A stretch of 64,000 nucleotides of DNA, from contig CAXPOZ010000004.1 in assembly GCA_964219355.1 (NCBI GenBank), positions 124,001-188,000 of the forward strand. Direction: 5' to 3'. Positions 32,527 to 41,382 of this stretch are shown in pieces (positions within the stretch are counted from its first letter, which is position 1; every line of letters begins with the position of its first letter). Made by a program: the position numbers and the translations under genes. This DNA is from Parvularcula sp964219355. Lineage in GTDB: Bacteria; Pseudomonadota; Alphaproteobacteria; Caulobacterales; Parvularculaceae. Under the pieces are notes generated by a model, which was not told the DNA's origin, did not search any database, and worked only from the letters and a program-made list of their open reading frames with translations.

Positions 32527-33406
32527 CGCTGCCCATCAGGCGAGAGTAACGGATCGCGAAGGGCCATTTCCAGACTTCCCAAATCTGCGCCTTGTCTCCG
32601 TCTACGGAGAAAGCGACGCGGGTCGCCTTGCCGACGATCTGGTCGAGCGGCACGAAGTGGAAGATCGTTTCTTCGCCTTCCCAACCGGCCGGGATCGGCT
32701 TGTAACCGACGACATCCGAGCGACTGTCGGAAGAGTTATCTCGATTATCACCCATCAGGAAGTAATGCCCAGCCGGAACAACAAATGCCTCTGTGTTGTC
32801 ATACACGCTCGAATTTCCGCGGCATTCCTGAATGATGTAGCTCACTCCATTCGGCAGGGTTTCGCGATAGACCGGCATGGTGGTGACGATGCGGCCCGCG
32901 CCCAGATTACAATGCGACGGCTGCTGAAGAAGTTCGCGTTTGACCTGCTCGCCATTCACATAGAGCACGCCCCCCTGAACCTGGACCGTATCCCCCGGCG
33001 TGCCGATCACGCGTTTGATATAGTCTTTGTTCTTGTCAGCGGAGTTTTTGAAAACAACGATCTCGCCCGTATTGGGCGTATCGGAAAGGACGCGGCCATG
33101 AACCGGCATCCGCGTCATCGGCCAGATCAGCGACGCGCGGGAATATCCATACTCAACCTTATCAACCAGCACGAAGTCGCCGATCAGAAGCGTCGGCTTC
33201 ATCGAGCCTGACGGGATGTTGAAGGGCTGGAAGAAGAAAAAGCGCACAAACAGCGTGATCGCGACGGCAATCAGGACCGTGCGGCCAATATCAATCGCCT
33301 CTTCCAACGCGGTCATCGGACGGTCGGCGTCATCCTTGGCTTTGGCCTTTGAAGATGCCTTGGGCGCCGGAGAATCGGCTGGCTGTACTGGTTGGGATCC
33401 GGTCAT
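32519..33406 (-). CDS. lepB: Signal peptidase I
   Basis: A 295-residue inner-membrane endopeptidase that removes Sec and Tat signal peptides. After a ~38-residue Ser/Lys-rich N-terminal extension comes one membrane segment (IGRTVLIAVAITLFVRFFFF), then the catalytic Ser in NIPSGSMKPTLLIGDF, the catalytic Lys in YIKRVIGTPGDTV, and box E GDNRDNSSDSR. A two-cysteine insertion (CNLGAGRI ... QECRGN) lies between. Overlaps rnc by 8 bases; acpS lies 18 bases upstream. Confidence 0.98.
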   Translation of the reverse strand: MTGSQPVQPADSPAPKASSKAKAKDDADRPMTALEEAIDIGRTVLIAVAITLFVRFFFFQPFNIPSGSMKPTLLIGDFVLVDKVEYGYSRASLIWPMTRMPVHGRVLSDTPNTGEIVVFKNSADKNKDYIKRVIGTPGDTVQVQGGVLYVNGEQVKRELLQQPSHCNLGAGRIVTTMPVYRETLPNGVSYIIQECRGNSSVYDNTEAFVVPAGHYFLMGDNRDNSSDSRSDVVGYKPIPAGWEGEETIFHFVPLDQIVGKATRVAFSVDGDKAQIWEVWKWPFAIRYSRLMGSVE

Positions 33407-33424
33407 TCGTGTCTTTTCTGCTGG

Positions 33425-33844
33425 TCAGGCGGACGTGCCGCCCTCGCCCTCTATAACAGCGTAGAGGATCACAAAAGCCTGCGCCAAGGGATAATCATCG
33501 GTAATGGTGAGGTGGACCTCCATCTGCCGGCCGGGCGGGGTCAGGCTTTTCAGCCGTTCTGCCGCGCCGCCGGTCAGGGCCATGGTCGGCTTGCCGCCAG
33601 GCAGGTTCACCACCCCCATGTCGCGCCAGAAAACGCCCCTGTTCAGGCCCGTGCCCAACGCCTTGGCCATCGCCTCTTTGGCAGCAAAACGCTTGGCATA
33701 AGAGGCCGCGCGCATCCGCCTCTTGTCGGATTTGGCTCGCTCGATCTCGGTGAAACAGCGCTGGGTGAAGCGCTCGCCATGACGCTCCAGCGTCTTCTCG
33801 ACGCGGCGGATATCAATGAGGTCCGAGCCGATGCCGATGATCAT
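33425..33844 (-). CDS. acpS: Holo-[acyl-carrier-protein] synthase
   Basis: A 139-residue phosphopantetheinyl transferase that activates acyl carrier protein with CoA. The metal-binding motif IIGIGSDLIDIRRVEK opens the protein, and RFAAKEAMAKALGTG is the second signature. Its start overlaps the pdxJ stop by 4 bases (ATGA). Confidence 0.97.
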   Translation of the reverse strand: MIIGIGSDLIDIRRVEKTLERHGERFTQRCFTEIERAKSDKRRMRAASYAKRFAAKEAMAKALGTGLNRGVFWRDMGVVNLPGGKPTMALTGGAAERLKSLTPPGRQMEVHLTITDDYPLAQAFVILYAVIEGEGGTSA

Positions 33845-34632
33845 ACCAGCCGCCCTGTCCGCGCATCACTTATCAATCTTTTCATCTCCCGGACCGCGAC
33901 ATCAAGGCCCACAAAGACCGACTCACTGATCAGGAAATGGCCGATATTGAGCTCCCGCATCGCCGGGATCGAGGCGATGTTCGAGACATTCGTGAAATTG
34001 AGGCCATGCCCGGCATGAACCTCGAGCCCCAGCTCGTTGGCTTGGGTAGCGGCCTTGTTTATCGCATCCCACGCGGCCTGGATCTTAACCGGCGTCGTAG
34101 AAAGCGCGGCATGGTGATAGTCGCCCGTGTGAAGCTCGATGACCGGCGCGCCGATCCGGAGGGCGGCCTCGACCTGAACGGGGTCGGGATCGATGAAGAG
34201 CGAGACGCGGATGCCCGCATTCCCAAGCTCGCCGACGACTTTTTCGAGCACGCTTGAGGCACCGGCGACATCGAGCCCGCCTTCGGTCGTCCGCTCCTCG
34301 CGCTTCTCTGGCACGAGACAGGCCGCATGGGGCGCAGTCGCAAGGCAGATGCGGAGCATCTCCTCCGTCGCAGCCATTTCAAAATTGAGCGGGCGATCTA
34401 TCTCGGCCTTCAGCCGCGCCATGTCATCGTCGCGGATATGGCGGCGATCTTCACGTAAGTGAGCGGTGATGCCGTCCGCGCCTGCCGCAATGGCAAGCTG
34501 GGCGGCGCGGACAGGATCGGGCTCATCCCCGCCCCGCGCATTCCGGATCGTTGCGACATGGTCGATATTGACCCCTAGCCGGCAGGGCGGAAATTCCGCC
34601 GCCGGATTGGGGCCTTGCGGCATCTCACTCAT
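33841..34632 (-). CDS. pdxJ: Pyridoxine 5'-phosphate synthase
   Basis: A 263-residue TIM-barrel enzyme that condenses 1-deoxy-xylulose 5-phosphate with 3-amino-2-oxopropyl phosphate to make pyridoxine 5'-phosphate. Signatures: LGVNIDHVATIRNARGG at the N terminus, ITAHLREDRRHI with the catalytic region, and VHAGHGLNFTNVSNIASI near the end. It overlaps both neighbours by 4 bases (acpS downstream, pyrE upstream). Confidence 0.98.
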   Translation of the reverse strand: MSEMPQGPNPAAEFPPCRLGVNIDHVATIRNARGGDEPDPVRAAQLAIAAGADGITAHLREDRRHIRDDDMARLKAEIDRPLNFEMAATEEMLRICLATAPHAACLVPEKREERTTEGGLDVAGASSVLEKVVGELGNAGIRVSLFIDPDPVQVEAALRIGAPVIELHTGDYHHAALSTTPVKIQAAWDAINKAATQANELGLEVHAGHGLNFTNVSNIASIPAMRELNIGHFLISESVFVGLDVAVREMKRLISDARTGRLV

Positions 34633-35213
34633 TTGAGGCCCCGGCTGCCCGGCTTGACGGCGGGAATGTCTTTCAGATGCGGCGGCAGGTCATCCGCCTC
34701 CCAGCTTTCAACATCGAGTTCGGCCAGCGGCAGCATCGGGATGCCGACATCCGCCGCACCGCCCGACCGGTCGATCAGGCAGGCAAGCGCCAGCGGATTG
34801 CCGCCTTCCTTGCGCACCGCCGCGATCGCCTCACGAGAGGAGAGCCCCGTTGAGACAATGTCCTCGACGATGACGACCGGCGCGCCCTCCTCAAGCCCGA
34901 AGCCGCGGCGGAAGGTGAACTCGCCATCGACCCGTTCAAGGAACATGAAGGGCAGCTCAAGGTGCCGTGCCGTCTCATAGCCGAAGATGATCGCTCCCAT
35001 GGCGGGCGAGATGACCGAGACCGGCTGATCGCCCAGCTCGTCCTTGATCTTTTGCGCGAGCGCCCGGCAGAGCGTCTCTGTCGGCGCCGGATATTGCGAG
35101 ATAATCGACTTGTTCAGATAGGTGTCCGCATGACGGCCCGAGGACAGGATGAAATGGCCATTGAGCAGCGCGCCATATTCCTTGAACAGCGCCAGTACAT
35201 CCTCAGTGTTCAT
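34629..35213 (-). CDS. pyrE: Orotate phosphoribosyltransferase
   Basis: A 194-residue enzyme of pyrimidine synthesis that joins orotate to PRPP to form OMP. The PRPP-binding motif is VVIVEDIVSTGLSSREAI, and FILSSGRHADTYLNK is the N-terminal signature. The MNTEDV start at 35213 is chosen since the upstream frame belongs to the Glu/Lys-rich end of rsh; GAGGAAG precedes it by ~10 bases. It overlaps the rsh stop by 11 bases. carB, another pyrimidine gene, lies at the far right of the window. Confidence 0.97.
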   Translation of the reverse strand: MNTEDVLALFKEYGALLNGHFILSSGRHADTYLNKSIISQYPAPTETLCRALAQKIKDELGDQPVSVISPAMGAIIFGYETARHLELPFMFLERVDGEFTFRRGFGLEEGAPVVIVEDIVSTGLSSREAIAAVRKEGGNPLALACLIDRSGGAADVGIPMLPLAELDVESWEADDLPPHLKDIPAVKPGSRGLK

Positions 35214-37608
35214 CTTTTTCTTCTTCCTCTTCTTGCGGCATCCGCTGGTCAGCGGCCACCACATAATCCGATGCGCGCAGGCCCGTCAGCACGCGCGCGA
35301 GATGCCGCGCATCCCTGACCGCGATATCGAAGCAGAGGTCGTAAAAGTCCACCTCACGGTGCTGCAATTTCAGATCGACAATGTCCGCGCCATAGCGTGC
35401 GAGCATGGTGCCCAAATGGCCCAGCGCGCCGGTCTTGTTGTTGACGGTCAGGATGATCGGCGCAACGAACTGCTCACTGATATCCTCCGACCACGACAGA
35501 TCGAGCCATTCCTCATCCGCGCGCGCGGCCAGAATTTCGCAATCGATCCGGTGGACGATGATCGCCCCCTCCTCCGCATCGCGCAGACCGACGATCCGCT
35601 CGCCCGGCAAAGGCCGGCAGCAGGAGCCGAGCCGGATCACCCCGCCCGGCGTCACGCCTGCAATCGAGATCGCGCGGCGCGGCACCTTGGCACCGTACCG
35701 GATCGCAGTGGTCGAGACATCGTGACCGTCAAGATCGACATCCGGGAAGATCTGCTCAAGGACTTCCTTGCCGCTGATATCCATCCGGCCGACCGCCTCA
35801 TAAAGCGCGCTGACCGATGAGAAGCCGAGCTGATTGGTCGCCGTTTCAACCCCGGTGCGCGAGAACGGCAGATCCCGCGCGGCAAAGGCCGAGGTCACAA
35901 TCCGCTCGCCCATCGTCTGCTGTTCTTTTGATTTGAGTGCGCGGATCCGCCGCCGGATGCCGGATTTCGCTGCCCCCGTGACGACGTAAGAATCCCAACC
36001 CGTCGGGATTGGTGCATTCGTATTCTTGATGATCTCAATGACATCGCCATTGCGCAGAGGTGTCCTGGCTGGACGTGCAACGCCATTGATCCGTGCCCCA
36101 CTGAACTGGTCACCGACTTCGGTATGCAGCGCATAGGCAAAATCGAGCACTGTCGCCCCAGCGGGTAGCGGGATCACCCGCCCCTTGGGCGTGAAGGGGA
36201 AGACCTGATCCTGGTAAAGATCGATTTTCGCCTGATCGAGCGCCGCCGTGCTTGAGCCTTCGCTGACCATGGTTTCGAGCACACCGCGCAGCCATTCATA
36301 AGCGGTGTCGGTCCCCGCCCCGCCGATATCGACACTGCCGTCACCGCTCGCCCGCGCAGTGGCGTCTTTGTATTTCCAGTGTGCCGCGACGCCGCGTTCG
36401 GCAATGTCGTGCATCTGTTTGGTACGGATCTGCACTTCAACGCGCTGGCCTTCGCGGTCCCCGGCGGTGGCCAGCACCGCCGTGTGGATCGACTGATAGC
36501 CATTGGGTTTGGGCGTTGAGATATAATCGTCGAACTCGTCCGGGATCATGTGGAATGCCCGGTGAATGACCCCGAGCGCGCGGTAGCAGTCATCCACCGT
36601 TTCGGTCAGCACCCGGAAGGCATAGATATCCGCGAGTTCCTCGAATGTGTTCCGCTTGCGGTGCATCTTGCGCCAGATCGAAAAAGCGCGCTTCTCACGC
36701 GAATAGACCTCTGCCGTGATCCCGGCATTGCGCAGATCGGTCCGCAGGGTCTGGGCCAGCGCGATCACATCATGGACGGCATCATCGCGCAGGCGGTTCA
36801 GCCCTTCGGTGATTGTCTCATAGGCCGTCTCGTTGAGATATTTGAAGGAGAGGTCTTCGAGCTCCTCGCGGATGCGCTGCACCCCGATGCGCGAGGCCAT
36901 GGGCGCATAGATCTCCATCGTCTCAAGGGCAATGCGCTCCCGCTTTTCCTGCTTCTTCAGGTAATGCAGGGTGCGCATATTGTGCAGCCGGTCCGCCAGC
37001 TTGACGAGCAGCACACGGACATCCTTGGCGGTGGCGAGCAGGAATTTGGCGAAATTATCCGCCTTGCCGTCGGCGTCCGGGGCGAGCTCTCGCTTGGAGA
37101 TCTTGGTGACCCCGTCGACAAGGCGCGCAACTTCCGCCCCGAAGCTCTCCTCGATCTCGGCAATCGTCACATCGGTGTCTTCAACGACATCATGGAGGAG
37201 CGCAGTCGCAATCGTCGCCGTATCGAGCTTCAGCTCAGTGAGAATGCCGGCGACAGCCAGCGGATGGGAGAAATAAGGATCGCCGCTAGAGCGTTTCTGC
37301 TCACCATGCGCCTGCAGGGCGAAAACATAGGCGCGGTTGAGCAGCGCCTCATCGGCCTCCGGGTCATATTCCATGACCTTGTCGACCAGCTCATATTGCC
37401 GGATGAAATCGGGAGGCTTGTTACCTCTCAGCCGGCTCTCCGCCGGCGCCTCATCAGCACCCGGAAGAATATCTGCCGGACTTTCAGATACTTGCCCCGC
37501 AGGAAGGTCACTTTCTTGCGCGAGGACGCGACCCGACGCCTGATCTGCGCCCGGGCCCTTATCCTGGCTGACTTGCGTTGCACGCTGGTGTCGTCCTTCT
37601 TCCGTCAT
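35203..37608 (-). CDS. rsh: Bifunctional (p)ppGpp synthetase/hydrolase (Rsh/SpoT)
   Basis: An 801-residue RelA/SpoT homologue, the usual single long enzyme of alphaproteobacteria that makes and degrades the starvation alarmone (p)ppGpp. A ~70-residue disordered N-terminal extension precedes the HD hydrolase (YFSHPLAVAGIL, LLHDVVEDT), so hydrolase residues are intact. The synthetase has RKMHRKRNTFEELADIYAFR and PKPNGYQSIHTAV. TGS (FTPKGRVIPLPAGATVLDFA), a helical/zinc-finger-like region (GSCCRPLPGERI) and an ACT domain (ILTVNNKTGALGHLGTML) follow. The protein ends in a Glu-rich tail that overlaps pyrE. Confidence 0.97.
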   Translation of the reverse strand: MTEEGRHQRATQVSQDKGPGADQASGRVLAQESDLPAGQVSESPADILPGADEAPAESRLRGNKPPDFIRQYELVDKVMEYDPEADEALLNRAYVFALQAHGEQKRSSGDPYFSHPLAVAGILTELKLDTATIATALLHDVVEDTDVTIAEIEESFGAEVARLVDGVTKISKRELAPDADGKADNFAKFLLATAKDVRVLLVKLADRLHNMRTLHYLKKQEKRERIALETMEIYAPMASRIGVQRIREELEDLSFKYLNETAYETITEGLNRLRDDAVHDVIALAQTLRTDLRNAGITAEVYSREKRAFSIWRKMHRKRNTFEELADIYAFRVLTETVDDCYRALGVIHRAFHMIPDEFDDYISTPKPNGYQSIHTAVLATAGDREGQRVEVQIRTKQMHDIAERGVAAHWKYKDATARASGDGSVDIGGAGTDTAYEWLRGVLETMVSEGSSTAALDQAKIDLYQDQVFPFTPKGRVIPLPAGATVLDFAYALHTEVGDQFSGARINGVARPARTPLRNGDVIEIIKNTNAPIPTGWDSYVVTGAAKSGIRRRIRALKSKEQQTMGERIVTSAFAARDLPFSRTGVETATNQLGFSSVSALYEAVGRMDISGKEVLEQIFPDVDLDGHDVSTTAIRYGAKVPRRAISIAGVTPGGVIRLGSCCRPLPGERIVGLRDAEEGAIIVHRIDCEILAARADEEWLDLSWSEDISEQFVAPIILTVNNKTGALGHLGTMLARYGADIVDLKLQHREVDFYDLCFDIAVRDARHLARVLTGLRASDYVVAADQRMPQEEEEEKDEH

Positions 37609-37640
37609 GCCGGTCTTATCGCACGAACCGGCGGCCCGGA

Positions 37641-38006
37641 CTACTTATTGGACGGAGAGAGTGGCGCCATGCCCGATTGCTGAAGTGCTTTCAGCAGATC
37701 GTCCTCGGAAACGGTGTCGTGCTCGGGCAGGTCGGCCTTCTCGGCGGCAAGGCCTTCGGCTTCGTCCGGCTCGTCCATGTCGAGCTGCGATTGCAGCGAG
37801 GTCACGAGGTCTTCCTTGATCTCGTCGGACGTCACCTTGTCTTCGGCCAGCTCGCGCAGGGCGACGACAGGGTTCTTGTCATTGTCGCGATCAACCGTCA
37901 TCGGCGCGCCAGCGGCGATGAGGCGGGCCCGGTGGGCCGCAAGAAGAACGAGATCAAACCGGTTGTCGACTTTATCGATGCAGTCTTCGACAGTGACGCG
38001 CGCCAT
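37641..38006 (-). CDS. rpoZ: DNA-directed RNA polymerase omega subunit
   Basis: A 121-residue omega subunit that helps assemble and stabilise RNA polymerase and forms part of a ppGpp site, which suits its place directly before rsh (32-base gap). The conserved N terminus is MARVTVEDCIDKVDNRFDLV with AAHRAR; the C terminus is a long acidic tail as in other alphaproteobacteria. It is the first gene of the operon that runs to recO and the GNAT gene. Confidence 0.97.
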   Translation of the reverse strand: MARVTVEDCIDKVDNRFDLVLLAAHRARLIAAGAPMTVDRDNDKNPVVALRELAEDKVTSDEIKEDLVTSLQSQLDMDEPDEAEGLAAEKADLPEHDTVSEDDLLKALQQSGMAPLSPSNK

Positions 38007-38080
38007 AGAAACCTTCGGACAGATTACGGGAAAAGGGGCTGCTACGCGCTTTGCCCCCTAAATGCAAGGGGAAGCGGGCC

Positions 38081-38170
38081 TCACGCAGGCGGCGTCGGCA
38101 GTAAAAGGATCAGCGCGGCCCAGCCAATGATAAGGGCGAGGAAAACGGTCCAGAAGGCGCGTACCAGCAT
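38081..38170 (-). CDS. Candidate 29-residue single-span membrane peptide
   Basis: An ATG at 38168-38170 starts a 29-codon frame: a basic start (MLVRAFWT), a single hydrophobic span (VFLALIIGWAALILLL) and a Pro-rich end (PTPPA). GGAGAG lies 4 bases upstream and overlaps the end of the ABC-2 permease gene, whose stop codon is only 10 bases before, so it reads as the third gene of the exporter operon. Composition and position both favour a real small membrane protein, perhaps a transporter accessory. I do not recognise the family. Confidence 0.6.
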   Translation of the reverse strand: MLVRAFWTVFLALIIGWAALILLLPTPPA

Positions 38171-38179
38171 GGCTCTCTC

Positions 38180-38920
38180 CTATCGCTGCCGTGACCAGGC
38201 GATCCCGGCGAGGACCGCCAGCACGCCCGTCATGATCGCTATCGCCGTCAGATTCTCCATCGGCTGATGCTCCCGCCCCTGCCCGGCCACGAAAAGCGCC
38301 AGTTCGCCCAGATGATAGGACGGCAGGAACTGCGCGACCTTTTGCAGGATCTCGGGGAAGATGAAAATCGGCATCCAGAGACCGCCGAGAACCGAGAGCC
38401 CGAGAAAGAAAATATTGGCGACCGCCACCGCCCCGTTGGCGGGGAAGCTGAACCCCAGCGTCAACCCGAGCAGGACAAAGGGAATCGCCGCTGAAATATG
38501 AAGACCGAGGAGCGCAGCCCATGTCGCTCTCGTGAACTCCGCCCCGCCTGCAAATCCGCCAATCGCATAAAGCGGCGCGAGCGCAATCGCCGCGAAGATC
38601 AGCGTCGAGATGAGCTTGGCCCCTATATAGGAGACCGCCGGTGCTGGCGCCGCGCGCTTGAGCTGAAGCCAGCCGCGATCGCGCTCTGTCGCGACCCCCA
38701 CCCCGAAGCCAAAGATGGACGGGCCCATCACAGCAAAGACACCATAGGTCGCCAAGAGATAAGGCGCGCGCTGCGGATCGCCCGGCATCGCTACCCCGAA
38801 AAGGCTGTAGAAGGCCGACGGCATGATCAATGTCGGGATCAGGAATTCCGGCGCCCGCAGGCTCTTGAGGATCTCCGCCCCCGTCTCATTGATGAAGGCT
38901 TTCATGGCGGACGCGCTCAT
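38180..38920 (-). CDS. ABC-2 type exporter permease
   Basis: A 246-residue inner-membrane protein with about six spans, for example FLIPTLIMPSAFYSLFGVAM, LISTLIFAAIALAPLYAIGG and IFFLGLSVLGGLWMPIFIF, the last being the ABC-2 family signature region (GG-WMP). It forms the channel of an exporter powered by the ATPase encoded just upstream; their genes overlap by 4 bases (ATGA). The substrate is unknown; relatives export drugs, lipids or glycans. Confidence 0.9.
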   Translation of the reverse strand: MSASAMKAFINETGAEILKSLRAPEFLIPTLIMPSAFYSLFGVAMPGDPQRAPYLLATYGVFAVMGPSIFGFGVGVATERDRGWLQLKRAAPAPAVSYIGAKLISTLIFAAIALAPLYAIGGFAGGAEFTRATWAALLGLHISAAIPFVLLGLTLGFSFPANGAVAVANIFFLGLSVLGGLWMPIFIFPEILQKVAQFLPSYHLGELALFVAGQGREHQPMENLTAIAIMTGVLAVLAGIAWSRQR

Positions 38921-39816
38921 GCGGCTTCTCCCTTCGGCCTTGTCAGATCGAGGAAGGCATCCTCCAGCGTGGGTTTCTTGACCGTGAGGTCGGTGAGCGA
39001 CGGGTCCGCCGCCAGCAGCACCCGCAGCGTGGCCGGGGCATCAGATGACATGATGTCGGTGAAGCGCCCCGACTGGCCGACTGACAGCACAGCCGGCATG
39101 GCGAGGATGTCCGCCTCTGAGATGCCCGTCACGCACTGGATCACCGCGCCGCCGACCGCATTGCGAATCTCGTCCGTCGGCGCATCGGCGATCACCCGCC
39201 CCTCATTGAAGACGATGATCCGGTCCGCCAAGGCATCCGCCTCTTCGAGATAATGCGTCGTCAGGATCACCGAGCTGCCGGTTTCCGTCAGTCGCCGGAT
39301 CGTCTTCCACAATACCCGGCGGGCATCAATATCGAGCCCCGTTGTCGGCTCATCAAGGAATATCAGCTCCGGCTGGCCCACGACAGCGAGCGCAAATTGC
39401 ACACGCCGCTTCTGCCCGCCAGAGAGCTTCTTATAGAGCTTGTCCGCAAAGGGCGTGATCTCACAGAGTTCGAGCAATTCCTCCGTTCCCATCGGATTGG
39501 GATAGTATGAGGAAAAGAGCGTGATGTGCTCACGCGCAGTCAGGAGCGCCGGAAGGTCCGAATCCTGAAGCATCGCGCCGATCCGGCGCTTATTCGCCAG
39601 CGTGCCAGGCCGCCCGCCGAAAATCCGCAAGCGGCCTTTGCTCAGCGGCACCAGCCCCAGCGCGCAGGAGACGAAGGTCGTCTTGCCCGCGCCATTGGGA
39701 CCAAGAATAGCGGTGATCCCGCCTGCCGCCGGAATAGTGAGGTCAACGCCGTCGAGCGCCCTTTTGGCGCCATAGGTGCGGACGAGCCCTTGCGCCTCTA
39801 TTGCCGCGTCGGTCAT
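38917..39816 (-). CDS. ABC exporter ATP-binding protein
   Basis: A 299-residue ATPase that powers the ABC-2 permease. Walker A is GPNGAGKTTFVSC, the signature is LSGGQKRRVQFAL, Walker B is LIFLDEPTTGLD and the H-loop is LTTHYLEEADALAD. A ~75-residue C-terminal extension is typical of drug/polysaccharide exporters. The start at 39816 (MTDAAIEAQG) is chosen because GGGAGG lies 8 bases upstream; an ATG at 39837 lacks a ribosome site. It is divergent from the capsule-type glycosyltransferase, so a glycan-related substrate is one option. Confidence 0.93.
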   Translation of the reverse strand: MTDAAIEAQGLVRTYGAKRALDGVDLTIPAAGGITAILGPNGAGKTTFVSCALGLVPLSKGRLRIFGGRPGTLANKRRIGAMLQDSDLPALLTAREHITLFSSYYPNPMGTEELLELCEITPFADKLYKKLSGGQKRRVQFALAVVGQPELIFLDEPTTGLDIDARRVLWKTIRRLTETGSSVILTTHYLEEADALADRIIVFNEGRVIADAPTDEIRNAVGGAVIQCVTGISEADILAMPAVLSVGQSGRFTDIMSSDAPATLRVLLAADPSLTDLTVKKPTLEDAFLDLTRPKGEAA

Positions 39817-39980
39817 CGCTGGCGCCTCCCTGCTCATCCGGCCTGAACTATCAGACGGTTTGTTATTCAAACTCAACTGAATTGTCAACGCTCGCTGCAG
39901 CGTCCGCCCATCAGGACTGGCTAATATGGTTGCCAGATCGCATCCCGCCGCGTCAGCATATCAGTGGACAGGATGGCATG

Positions 39981-40811
39981 ATGAACCGCGTAATCTGGAT
40001 GCTCTGGCTACAGGGGGAGGACAATGCGCCTCCCGTCCCGAAGGCCTGCATTAAGTCATGGCGCCATTATAATCCGAGCTGGGACGTTCGGGTGCTTGAT
40101 CGAAATAACATGGGCGATTTCATCGACCTGCCCGGTACATTCGGCATTGATCTCGATACCATTCCTCCCGCCGCCATTTCGGACATGGCAAGACTTGCCC
40201 TACTTCAGACCTATGGCGGGGTCTGGGCCGATGCCACCTGCCTTTGCGCCCGGCCGCTCGACACCTGGCTGCCTACCGTTCTTGATACGGAGAAAACCTT
40301 CGTCCTCGACAGGCCAGCGCCCGACCGGCTGCTCGCAACCTATTTCATTGCCGCCGCAAAGGGCGCGCCACTCATCGCCGCATGGCATGAAGAGGTTTCA
40401 CGCCTTTGGAAGACATGGCCGGCACGCGAGGTGAGCACCGCCGACCAGACCTTCAAATGGCTTGAAGATCACGCCTCGGGCCAGCCAGTCGCTCTTGGTG
40501 ATGAGCATTTTACGGGGCCCATCCGCCTGCCCTATTTCTGGGCGCATTACCTCTTTGCACGGCTCGTTCAGAAGAGCCCTGAATTCGCGCAGCGTTTCGC
40601 GCGCGTCCCGAAGGTCTCGGCAAAACCCAGTTTGATCTTCTCGACGCAAGGCTTTCGGCGTGAGCTGCACCCCTACACCCGCGCCGCTTTCCAGTGGGGT
40701 CTCTCCCCCATCTACAAGCTCGACTGGCGCGAGGCTGAGCTGGGCCCGGGGCCGACCTTCGCCATTAACGAGAAGAACTGGCCCGCACCGGGCACTGGCT
40801 TCAGCCCGTAA
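39981..40811 (+). CDS. Capsular polysaccharide synthesis-type glycosyltransferase
   Basis: A 276-residue protein of the Caps_synth / GT32-like group. It opens VIWMLWLQGEDNAPPVPKAC with SWRHYNPSWDVRVLD, and AISDMARLALLQTYGGVWAD supplies the DXD-like sugar-nucleotide site (WADAT). These enzymes add sugars to surface glycans in the cytosol. Two adjacent ATGs (39978 and 39981) are possible; AGGA at 39970 is better spaced for the second. It is divergent from the ABC exporter and overlaps the folK stop by 11 bases. Confidence 0.8.
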   Translation: MNRVIWMLWLQGEDNAPPVPKACIKSWRHYNPSWDVRVLDRNNMGDFIDLPGTFGIDLDTIPPAAISDMARLALLQTYGGVWADATCLCARPLDTWLPTVLDTEKTFVLDRPAPDRLLATYFIAAAKGAPLIAAWHEEVSRLWKTWPAREVSTADQTFKWLEDHASGQPVALGDEHFTGPIRLPYFWAHYLFARLVQKSPEFAQRFARVPKVSAKPSLIFSTQGFRRELHPYTRAAFQWGLSPIYKLDWREAELGPGPTFAINEKNWPAPGTGFSP

Positions 40812-41310
40812 AGGGAAGCCTTGCGACCGAAGACGGATCGCACGCCGCCGCCATCTCAGAGGCCGTCTCGCCTTTCACAGGGTGGCGCCAATCGGGCGCA
40901 ATCTCGGCCAACGGCAGGAGCACAAACCCCCGCCCCGCCATCCGTGGATGCGGCAGGGACAGCGCCGACGTCTCCATCCGCACATCGCCATGCGCGAGAA
41001 GATCGAGATCAAGCGTGCGCGGTGCATATCTTTTTGCCGGATCGGTCGATCTGATTCGCGAAAAGCCCGCTTCGATCGCCAGAATCGCGCTCAGGATTTC
41101 CTCAGCAGCAAAATCTGTCTCCAATCTCATCACTGCATTTACATAGGCTGGAGCTATAGGATCCGGCCAAGCATCACTCCGGTAAAGAGAGGAAAGTTTT
41201 GCGTTTTTCCCGAGTGACGCGACAGAATTCGCCGCCAGCATTACAATCTTAGCGGGTGAAGCTTTCGCGTTCCGCTTGTTACTGCCGAGACTGATGAGAG
41301 TGACTGCCAT
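40801..41310 (-). CDS. folK: 2-amino-4-hydroxy-6-hydroxymethyldihydropteridine pyrophosphokinase
   Basis: A 169-residue HPPK that pyrophosphorylates the pterin just before dihydropteroate synthase (folP, at 44902). Signatures: VTLISLGSNKRNAK at the N terminus, SDAWPDPIAPAYVNAVMRLE, and RYAPRTLDLDLLAHGDVRME with the conserved R-x-x-D-L-D-(I/L)-D-L motif, then LPHPRMAGRGFVLLPLAEI. ATG at 41310 chosen over an upstream in-frame Met because the family begins here. Divergent from the NYN gene. Confidence 0.95.
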   Translation of the reverse strand: MAVTLISLGSNKRNAKASPAKIVMLAANSVASLGKNAKLSSLYRSDAWPDPIAPAYVNAVMRLETDFAAEEILSAILAIEAGFSRIRSTDPAKRYAPRTLDLDLLAHGDVRMETSALSLPHPRMAGRGFVLLPLAEIAPDWRHPVKGETASEMAAACDPSSVARLPFTG

Positions 41311-41382
41311 TTGCCTAACGAAAAAACTCGGATAGAGAAGCGCTTTACTCACGACCGTCTGTCGCAATTCAAGAGAGATAAT

